From the NCBI GenBank assembly GCA_019915015.1, contig JAHBBC010000026.1:496001-560000 (forward strand): a stretch of DNA of 64,000 nt. Direction: 5' to 3'. Under the pieces are notes generated by a model. The model had not been told where the DNA came from, ran no database searches, and saw only the letters and a list, made by a program, of their open reading frames with translations. This stretch comes from Auriscalpium vulgare. Lineage: Eukaryota; Basidiomycota; Agaricomycetes; Russulales; Auriscalpiaceae. Position 1 is the first letter of the stretch. Each line of letters opens with the position of its first letter. Both the position numbers and the translations under genes were made by a program. Shown piece by piece: positions 55,174 through 64,000 of this stretch.

Positions 55174-57026
55174 ATGCCTCCGCTCTTCAAAACGGTGAGC
55201 ACTGATCGATGCATTTGTATTCCCGCGCTGACTGTCTGCTCATGTCTGCCCGTAGCTCCGCTCTCAGAAGCGGTATTCGCCGTACGCCCGCAGCCTGCTC
55301 AAGGATGCACTCGCTGCATACTCGGAGGCCGACTTCGACCTGGAAGCTGCCCTGCGGGCATCCATGGATGACTTCAACGCTGCTCTCCAGCAAGAACAGC
55401 AAGATGCTGCTCCATTGCCTGCGAATGCACCCGCCAGGCCCCCTTCCCCTTCGTTCAAGCAAGGCCAGCAAGGCGCTCATGCCAGCGCGCCGCCCGCCCA
55501 CGCACCCGCCAGCGGCGCTTCCTGCCCTCAGCAGCCTCCAGCCCCCGACAACCATGCACCCCGAGCCCTGCCTCGCCCTTCCCCTGCAGAACGATGGCCG
55601 GGAGAGCGCACCCAGCATGCCCGCGATCGAATCCGCCGCCTCAACAAACGGCGCAAGGCGGCGGCTGACGCTCCGCACGGGCTGCCGCCTGTCACTCCTC
55701 GAATTCAGGAGGCGTTCAAGAAGCAGCCCACTCTGTCCACTCCGTATAACGCCCTCAACTTTCCAGTGGCACGCGGAGCTCATATTGTGCAACGGGGCGT
55801 TCATCCCTCCGCTGAACCGTTCGTCAACAAGAAGAAGCCATGGCTAAGCAAGGAGATCCCACTAGCAACATTTGTGGACGACCTCCGCTTTCAAGTCAAA
55901 AAATGGGACGGCAGGTGCGTGCATAGTGAGCTCGGCGAGCCCAGTGCGCTGATATCCCCTTGCTGTAGCCATTGCGAGTCCGTCTTGGATAGAAAGGGCC
56001 GCGTGCTGGCACAACTAGCTGCCCCGCCCCGCCGCGATGCATCTTGGGAGAGCGTCCCCCAGTCTGTGAGCGCAGAGATGCAGGATGTCGCCAAGGCCTG
56101 CCCCTTCTCCCCGGGACAGCAAGCACACACCCGCGGGCGGTACCCCTTGCTGTCTGCAGGCTACATGCACGGCGGAGGACCAAAGGTGCGTGCGCAATCT
56201 ACTCTTGTGGCATTGCTGGGCTCATTTATTCCACAGATGCCTTATAACATCTCGTACGACAACAGCGAGCAGGCGGCAGCAGCGCAGAGGCTTTTGAGCC
56301 ACGAAGGGGTGCGGAGGCTCGCAGGGCTGGGCAGCGGTGCGTCGTTTGGTCGCCATCTTGTCTTCCACATAGCTAATTTTGCCCATGCCAGGCGTCTACC
56401 ACACCTTCTCCAACAGCGCTTTTGAGCGCTGCGCGGGGGCGCTCGACGACGTTGTGGCTCACCAGCCATTCCTGAGGAAGCCCTTCGTCAACAGCATCTT
56501 TCCCGCAGTCACATTCAACTTTGGGCCGCGCGCACTCACCGTCCCTCACCGCGACTCCCAAAACGTGCCGTATGGCTGGTGCGCTGTGACCGCACTCGGC
56601 GACTTTGACTACCATCTCGGAGGACACCTTGTGCTGTGGGACCTGGCGCTGGTTATCGAGTTTCCGCCCGGCTCCACCATCCTCATCCCTTCCGCCCTCA
56701 TAACCCACAGCAACGTGGCTATCCAGCCTGGCGAAACTCGGCAGTCCATGACGCAATGGTGTGCTGGGGCCCTGATGCGATGGCAGGTCTACGGCTGTCG
56801 CACCGAGAAGACTATGCGGAAGGAGGATCGCTCCCTCGCGGAATCGTTTGACGCCGCTGCTTCAACCAGCTGGGACACCGCTGCGGCTTATTTGCCCACC
56901 TGGAGCGGCGAGCTGCCGGAGTTTGTGCAGGGTTCGTCTTCCGATGGTGGGCCTTCGTCAGATGCACAGGAGGGCTCGAATGTCAACAACGAGGCCTCCG
57001 AGTCACCAGCTGGATCCTGTGCATAG
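55174..57026 (+). CDS. TET/JBP-like 2OG-Fe(II) oxygenase, 543 aa
   Basis: Five exons (55174-55194, 55256-55914, 55969-56185, 56237-56336, 56392-57026) sum to 544 codons in frame. The N-terminal half is a charged and Pro/Ala-rich region with a basic stretch (RDRIRRLNKRRKAAAD), a possible nuclear signal. The catalytic part, in the last two exons, reads GVYHTFSNSAFERCAGALDD, FNFGPRALTVPHRDSQNVPY (H-R-D iron ligands), GGHLVLWDLALVIEFPPGST, ILIPSALITHSN (distal His) and GETRQSMTQWCAGALMRW (Arg for 2-oxoglutarate). All key residues are present. This matches the fungal TET/JBP-like group that is expanded in mushrooms and linked to transposons; characterised relatives oxidise 5-methylcytosine (family knowledge). 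Activity of this protein is inference. The acidic Ser-rich tail is non-conserved. Confidence 0.78.
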
Positions 57027-58177
57027 GGATAGGGCGAGCGCTGATACGCCCCCAGCGCGGGTGGCTTCTGTTTTCGCATTTTTGGCACGTTCTATCGCCT
57101 CAACATCGACTATCGCAACACATCGCGCTCGCAGTTCCAGCCAAGACGCTAGCACACTTGTAGCAACACGGGCCTATACTCCTTGACGTCTCCATCGATT
57201 CTCTACCATCCAGGCCACGCAGGATGATTGCACAAGTCCCCAAGTCATGTGTACACGCCCACCAAGTCACCAAGACGTTCTGAGCCAGCCATTAGCATTC
57301 TGTGCGCACGTCGCAATGTCTCGCGCATACATCCACATGTTGCCCTCGCCTCCCACCTCGTTCCCAGAGCGTCCTAGCGTTGCGCAGCCCCTCGACACGT
57401 CACCCACAGGTCCCAGGGTCCGGTCTAGATGCAGTGTCTCAGAGCAATGTTCCGGTTTGATGGTTTCCGATACGTCGCGATCCGCATATCTCGGAGTTTC
57501 ACATGGAGATAGCACAGCCTTGCTGTTCCGATACGTCGCGATGCTTGTTTCTGATTGGATACGCCTTCTAGAATGTCTCACTATCCCCATACTTACCAGA
57601 TGACTCACAGTAGCCACAGAGACATGTTTCCCGTGTATATCTGTTGGTAGCTAGGTCACTGAATATCAGACAACTTCTCCCCTCCAGAGTCAACGTCTCA
57701 AACCTTTGCAACATCGTTTTATCGCGTTCAACATCGACCTCGACCTTCAACTTCGCAGCGCCCAAGATTATAGCCTTCACCTTCGCAGAGCCCACGTTTA
57801 CAAGCCTTCAACTTCGCAGAGCACATTGTTTTCACCTCGTCCAGCGTTATCGCGTTACGTCGCGACCTTCGTATCACCTTGTCCCCTTGTCCCCTCATCC
57901 TCGCCTTTGCTCCCCCATCGTCTCAGCCCTCCAGCAAGGTATTCTCAAGCTCGCTACACATCGCAACGTCCTGTTCCGCACCAGCAGTGTCGACTTCCAT
58001 CCCAGATCACCTTGTCCATCGTCCTATCGCCCTCCAAGTCACCTAGCGACTTCCCCCCAGCGTTCACGCCTCTCCCCGAGTCATCTGTAGGTCCTGGGAC
58101 GCGCCCCCAACCTGTTACTAGCACCGCTCGAGCCAGCAGGAGTTGGTTTTGTGGTTTGTTTTGCCATCTGACCGCCT
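57027..58177. repeat. Probable 5' LTR and leader of the Ty3/gypsy element
   Basis: No gene is seen. CCGATACGTCGCGAT occurs twice (about 57468 and 57528). A CTTCAACTTCGCAGMGCCCA-like unit occurs three times at about 57738-57822. Sequence of this kind upstream of gag fits an LTR with repeated U3/R motifs. The right LTR is outside the window, so the borders, TG...CA ends and primer-binding site cannot be fixed. Confidence 0.4.
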
Positions 58178-60859
58178 GTGCGCCGAGATAGGTCATCATT
58201 TGTGGAGCCCACCGCGAGGGGCACTACCAGGATTGCTTCAGATCACTCTCGTTCATCTTCCACACCCCCTACACATCGACATCGCTATCCTACTCGAGTC
58301 TCCTCCCTAGCCGCAGAACTTCGCGAATCGTTTGTCGTTTGGCCCCCCAGTCCAGGAGAACTCTTTTCCTCAGTCCCTAGTCCATTTGCGACACACAACA
58401 ACCTTCCTTCCGACCTTCTCAGTGATATCAACCTCCTAGATCCATTAGAAGACTCTCCACCGTTTCCAGGAAGCTTCCCATCGTCGCCTCGCCCCTTGTT
58501 ACATCCCGTCACATCGCGCACTCCGCCTTCGCCATCGCCCCAGCCTATTTCCACACCTCCAGCCATCACCAGTCGTCTTCCATCGCCCGCCGTTTATATC
58601 GCGAACCGTCGCACACACACCGTTCAAGTCCCTATCACCAATCCCCAACCTTTTATCGCGATGACTACGCTTATGCCAGCTCGTGGTGATCGCACCGCCC
58701 CTATATTTACCCCAGAACAGCCTCGTTCAATCCGCAGGTTCTTTGCAGACCTTGAAATCCTATTCCTTCGTTGCTCAATCACCAAGGATGAAGAGAAGAA
58801 GACTTGGGCACAGAGTTATGTCCCTATCGAAGTAGCCGATCTTTTCGACGCCATGACAGAGTTCACCGACGCCTCCAAGTCATACAAAGAGTTCAAGGAA
58901 GCTGTCGCGAAGCTCTACCCAGGTGCTAGCGAAGACAAAGCATATTCAGTTGCAGACCTTGAGCACCTCGTCGCGGAACGTCGCGCCAACGGAATCTCGA
59001 CACTGGAAGAGTTCGCAACATTCCATCGCGACTTCTTGACGCTCTCCAGCTATCTTATCAAGCACAAGCGCCTCTCAGACCTCCAGCAACAACGAGAATT
59101 TGTTCGAGGCATCCCAGCTGAGCTTTGGCAGCGTGTCCATGCTCGCCTTCAGATCAAATTGCCAGACCAGGAGCCAGAAGACCCCTATCTTGTTTCTGAC
59201 GTCAAGGACGCAACGAAATATGTTCTACATGGCACAGCAGCCTCTTCCTTTCGCAACGACGCCGCTTTAGCACCCAGCTCATCGTTAACGCCAGCCCCAG
59301 CGATCAAGACAGAAGAACTCCTTGTCACCCTCGTTCGTTCGCTCACCCAAGCAATTCAAGGCAATAGCGCAGTCCCAGCAGCCTTGTCCACGCCCACACC
59401 TGCTCCAGTTGACACCATTCGCTCAGAGAATCGTTGCCTATATGATGGCGCTCCAGATCATCACATCGCGAACTGTCCTGCAGTCGAAGAAGACATCCGC
59501 ACTGGCTACGTCAAGCGAAACCATGAAGGACGAGTCATACTACCTGGTGGAGGATTTGTTCCTCGCTTTATTACAGGCAACACCCTTCGTGATCGCATGA
59601 TGGAGTGGCATCGACGCAACCCAGGCCAGCGCGCACAAGCCCAGATGATGCTCGCAGTTGAGCCGCTCTCGACGTTCACGCTTTCCGCGACAGATCGCAT
59701 CGCCGCACTTGAAGCTGAGCTAGCAGCACTGAAAGGCCCACAGGCTCGCGATTCGTTCAAGTTGGTCTTCGACGGCGTAGAAGTGCCCCCTCGTCGAACC
59801 GCGAACGTGAAGCCGACTCAAGATGCCCCACCAGTTCAAGCTCCAGCTCCAGCGCAAGCTCCCGCTCCTAGTCCAGCACAGTCATCAGCACCTCGCACAC
59901 CTTCGCACCCCTTCGCCAAAGCTCGTGACGCTACTTCCGCCCCAGTCAAGCAGACACGCTTTGTCCCTGCAGACCCGCCCAGGCCTTTGAATGCGCGAGA
60001 CACCGCTTACAAGACAAATGCTCCAGTCCACAAGACAGAGATAGCAGACACAGTGTTTGCTCGCTCGATGAAAGCGAACTCGATCACGCTCACACCTGAG
60101 GAACTCCTTTCACTCTCGCCAGAGGTCCGCGCGAAGTATCGCGATGTTGTCACACCTCGTCGTGCAGTCAATGAGCAAGTCATTTCCAGTTTCCCCACTG
60201 TCGAAGAGGTCCCAGAAGACATAGTCTCGCCCGCCGCGGCAATTGCCGAAGCTGAAGCCAAGACGTTTGCAAACTATGTCCCTGCCCCTCGTGTTATCGC
60301 GCCAGATCGCAATAACCCTCCGCCCGGCGTCCTAGTCATTGATGATCCATATGAGACGTACCTGATGGACTTAGCCCCTGAAGAAGAGCCTAAAGTCTTG
60401 ACTGTCGCCCGCGAATCACATGCGCTCCGCTCCATCGACGCTATCATTGACAACAAAGACACAGTTGAATGCCTTTTGGATCCCGGGTCACAGATTATCT
60501 CGATGTCAGAAGAGATTTGTCACCATCTTGGCCTTGCATACGACCCTTCGATCCGCATTCGTGTTCAGAGTGCCAACACACACTATGACAGCTCGCTTGG
60601 ATTAGCTCGCAACGTCCCCGTCAAGATCGCGAATATTACCATCTACTTGCAGATCCACGTCATTCGCAACGTCGCGTACGACATTCTACTTGGACGCCCC
60701 TTCGACGTTATCACAGAGAGTGTTGTGCGCAACTTCAAGAACGAAGACCAGACTGTTACGCTTCGCAATCCCAACTCGACAGCTGTTGTCACAGTGCCTA
60801 CGTTCCCTAGAGGGCATCATCGGTTTCGAGTCTCACAGGAGACAACTTTCGCTGCTTGA
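58178..60859 (+). mobile_element. gag-pro: Ty3/gypsy gag-protease ORF
   Basis: A single long open frame. The first ATG is at 58661 (MTTLMPARGDRTAPIFTPEQ); the frame is open from 58178, so 161 extra codons would need a non-ATG start or splicing. Gag features: FFADLEILFLRC, YKEFKEAVAKLYPGA and the knuckle CLYDGAPDHHIANC, where the second Cys of the CCHC box is Asp. After a Pro/Ala-rich linker comes the aspartic protease: CLLDPGSQIISMSEEICHHL (D-x-G-S active site) and DILLGRPFDVI. The frame ends at a TGA (60857-60859). The frame has no internal stops, so this copy looks young. Confidence 0.88.
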
Positions 60860-63800
60860 TTATCTAGAAGATGGTGAAGAAGTCGCCCTCATCTTGGAAG
60901 GCGACGGCGCGAGTGTTCGCGCACTTGCTTATACCCCTCTTGACCCTTCAGACGAATCCTCGCTCCAGTTTGCTTATTTAACCGCCTCCGACGCTCGTTC
61001 TTTGCTTCCCAACCACGCCGCTCCAGCAGCTTTTACAGTTTTGACTTCAACGTTCGCTCCAAATCCCGCCTCAACGCAATCCACACTCTTTTCTACCTTT
61101 GCCTCAGACCTTCGTCCATTGCCTTTGCCAGAGAATCAGATACCCCCAGTTCGCGAAACGTTTGCGAAGCGCAAGTACAAGCCCGTTGCCCAGAAAGTCA
61201 AGCCTGTGCTAGGCTCAGTCCCAGAACAGTTCCGCATAGTTCGCAACATACAGGGAGATCCCCTTGCATCGCTCCCTATGCTCCCTACGCATCCCCCGCC
61301 CTTTGTACCCACCGGACGCTACACGCAAGAACGCAAAGACACTGTTGATAGCCAAGAGTGCTACAATTTCCTTCAGCCAGCCGAACGAGACCTATTGCAC
61401 CACGTCATTTCAGTTCACAACGACGCTTTCGCTTGGAATGACTCAGAGCGAGGCAGTTTCAAGCGCGAGTTCTTTCCTCCAGTCCAAATCCCTGTCGTTC
61501 CGCATACACCTTGGGTACAGCGCAATATTCCGATCCCACCAGGTCTTTACAAAGAAGTCACAGACCTCATTCGTCGCAAGATTCATGCAGGCACATATGA
61601 AGACTCGAATTCATCGTATCGTTCGCGTTGGTTCTGCGTCGCGAAGAAAGATGGCAAGTCGCTACGCATTGTTCACAGTCTTGAGCCCCTCAACGCCGTC
61701 ACTATCGCACATTCCGGAGTCACACCCACGCCAGAGCACCTTGCAGAACAGTTCGGAGGCCGCGCATGCGGTGGAATACTCGATCTCTACGTTGGCTATG
61801 ACGAACGCCTCATTGACGAACACTCGCGAGATCTCACTACGTTCCAGACGCCCTTTGGAGCCAAGCGCCTTGTCACCCTACCCATGGGATGGACGAACTC
61901 AGTTCCTATCTTCCATGACGACGTCACGTACATCCTCCAGCCTGAGATACCAGCGATTACAGTCCCCTACATCGACGATGTCCCACTCAAAGGTCCCGCA
62001 TCCGAGTATCTTGACGAATATGGCAAGCCCGAGCACATCGCGAACAATCGCAACATCCGCCGTTTTGTCTGGGAGCACTTCCAGAATGTCAACCGTATCT
62101 TGCAGCGCATGAAGTATTGTGGTGGCACATTCTCTGGCACCAAGTCTATCATTATCAGTCGCGAGTTCACCGTTCTTGGCCATCGTTGCACCCCAGAAGG
62201 TCGACGTCCTGACGAGTCCACTGTCTCAGTTATCCGCAACTGGGGCCCCTGCAAAGATGTCTCTGACGTTCGTGCATTCCTTGGTACCATTGGAGTCTGC
62301 CGCATTTTCATCGACTCGTTCGCGAAACGTGCCCACGTCTTGACACAGCTTACTCGCAAAGGTGTCCCATTCGAGTTCGGACCAGAACATATTGCCGCTC
62401 AAGAAGACCTTAAAGTAGCCTTGCTCGCCTCGCCAGCGCTCCGTGCCATCAACTATGAATCACCCGACCCAGTTGTCTTAGCTGTTGACTCCTCGTACAT
62501 TGCAATAGGCTATATCTTAGCGCAAGACGTCGCGACCCCCAAGAAGACGCTCCGCTATATCAATCGCTTTGGTTCTATCACGCTCAACGACCGCGAACGA
62601 CGCTTCTCCCAGCCTAAGCTTGAGATTTACGGCCTTTTCCGTGCACTACGCACACTCCGCATCTATCTACTTGGCGTTCGCAACCTAGTTGTTGAAGTAG
62701 ACGCTAGCGCTATCAAAGGAATGCTCAAGAACCCGGATCTCGTCCCTAGTGCAAGTATCAATCGATGGATTCTAGGCATCCTCATCTTCCATTTCAAGCT
62801 TCGCCACGTTCCAGGGGTTCGCCATGGACCAGACGGGCTTTCGCGACATAGACAAGAAGGTGAAGATACCCCAGCAGAGACAGAACAAGATGACAGTTAT
62901 GACGATTGGCTTGATAACATGCATGGATTCCTTCACATTGTCTACCCTTCGCCTTCTGCGTTTCGTTCCCACATCCTAGCTGTGCCCACCCACCCTCCCT
63001 GCTTCGCGACCTATGCCCTGACCGAGGACGGTCAAGACTTCAGTAAGGAGGAGGAGGAGCCCAAGCTCTGTTATGACGATGTGCCACGTTCCGACTCAGC
63101 TAGAACCCACGACCTTCGCATTCAAGCAGTCCACAATTGGTTAAGGAAACCAGAACGCCCAGAAGACTTGTCAGATTCTGAGTTCGCGACCTTTGTCCGC
63201 TATGCGACGCGCTTCTTTATCGACAAGACAAGACTTTGGCGACGCAGTCTTGATGGCGCACACAAGCTTGTGATACAACCAGCTCAACGACTTCAAGTTC
63301 TTGCAGAATGTCATGATCGTGTTGGACATCGCGGAGTTTTTGCTACAAGATCGCTTATTCAAGAACGTTTTTGGTGGCCAGCTTCCGAAGCGGATGCCAT
63401 GTGGTATGTCCGCAGCTGTCTCATCTGTCAGCAGCGTCAGAAGCGTCAAGTTCTCATCCCCCCGGTTGTTGCGACACCCGCTGCGCTCTTCGCGAAGATC
63501 TACGTTGACACAATGCATATGCCAGTCTCTAACGGCTTTCGCTATATTGTTCAAGGACGCTGTTCACTCACCCAGTACCCCGAGTTTCGACTCCTACGCC
63601 GTGAGACAGCCAAGGCCATTGCAGATTGGGTCTTTGAAGATATCCTTTGTCGTTGGGGTTCATTAAGCGAAATCGTCACAGACAACGGAGGCCCATTTGT
63701 CAAGGCACTTGACTATCTGTCCAAGAAGTACAACATTCGCCATATTCGCATCAGTGGTTACAATTCGCGAGCCAACGGCATCGTTGAGCGTGCACACTTT

Positions 63801-64000
63801 GACGTTCGTCAAGCATTGTTCAAGGCCTGCGATGGAGAACAGAGTCGCTGGTCTATGTCTGCGCACACAGTCTTTTGGTCCGAGCGCCTTACTACAAGAC
63901 GCCGCATGGGTTGCTCGCCCTACTTTGCAGTCACAGGTTGTCATCCGCTCATTCCCCTTGACATATCCGAAGCAACGTACCTCTTGCCGCCGCCCACGTC
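60860..64000 (+). mobile_element. pol: Ty3/gypsy pol (RT, RNase H, integrase), cut by window end
   Basis: It is open from within the end of gag in a frame shifted by +1 (LLDYLEDGEEVALILEGDGA) to the last base of the window. Reverse transcriptase: RSRWFCVAKKDGKSLRIVHS, FQTPFGAKRLVTLPMGWTNS and the catalytic YIDD. RNase H: VVLAVDSSYIAIGYILAQD and LEIYGLFRALRTLRIYL. Integrase: HDRVGHRG ... CLICQQ (HHCC zinc motif), IYVDTMHM and IVTDNGGPFV (two Asp of DDE) and GIVERAHFDVRQAL (the Glu). Order RT-RH-IN defines Ty3/gypsy. No stop codon interrupts it. The integrase C-terminus and 3' LTR lie beyond 64000. Confidence 0.9.

Noticed and set aside
55187..55804. 205-codon minus-strand frame over the TET/JBP-like gene
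   Set aside because: Antisense shadow of a Pro/Ala-rich coding exon whose plus strand splices cleanly into the oxygenase domain.

Overview
The window looks like nuclear DNA of a filamentous basidiomycete, most likely an Agaricomycete (inference). Genes are split by 45-70 nt introns with GTRNGY donors and YAG acceptors. The gene families are those expanded in that class: DUF6532, WD40 with a C-terminal membrane segment, F-box, SET with post-SET cysteines, and TET/JBP-like 2OG-Fe(II) oxygenases. The mobile elements are of types common there (Tnp2 transposase, Ty3/gypsy). Much of the window is accessory, repeat-rich DNA with broken genes. Exon limits given here were built by hand from splice signals and reading phase.

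Layout. 1-2.5 kb: degenerate DNA, a TTAGGG-like edge, a GC-rich minisatellite and a hairpin repeat. 2.5-6.05 kb: an F-box gene whose upstream exons encode a ubiquitin-interacting motif, then a frameshifted copy (5.3-6.0 kb) of a gene found intact at 53.6 kb. 6-11.7 kb: mostly decayed gene pieces and short tandem repeats. 11.75-20 kb: a tail-anchored protein (189 aa), a RING/coiled-coil protein, two unrecognised genes, a fragment of a dispersed oxygenase family and a SET-domain gene (383 aa). 21.5-22.7 kb: a truncated SRPK kinase pseudogene. 22.75-24.2 kb: a 2OG-Fe(II) oxygenase gene (391 aa). 24.5-26.1 kb: two unrecognised genes.

26-38 kb is a repeat field. Copies of a tail-anchored-protein unit lie at 26.2-28.2 kb (+), 31.3-32.9 kb (-) and 36.5-37.8 kb (-). 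The last two are almost identical and 4,791 bp apart. Between the first two, in inverted orientation, sits a patchwork of broken host gene pieces, chiefly the C-terminal part of EDC4 (mRNA decapping). A WD40 gene with a C-terminal membrane helix lies at 34.8-36.3 kb.

38-46 kb: an acidic, lineage-expanded protein gene with a duplicated 3' flank, then a Tnp2-type transposase gene with repeated SAP-like motifs. 46-49 kb: decayed DNA. 49.4-57.0 kb: a dense block of apparently intact genes (DUF6532 protein, two tandem paralogues, a 243-aa acidic protein, a 543-aa TET/JBP-like oxygenase). 57.7-64 kb: a Ty3/gypsy retrotransposon with gag-protease and pol in different frames, cut off by the window end inside integrase.

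No tRNA, rRNA, CRISPR or bacterial-type operon was seen. The strongest themes are two distinct 2OG-Fe(II) oxygenases among transposons, host-gene capture between repeats, and a small dispersed gene family whose 5' region keeps a hairpin with one compensatory base change.
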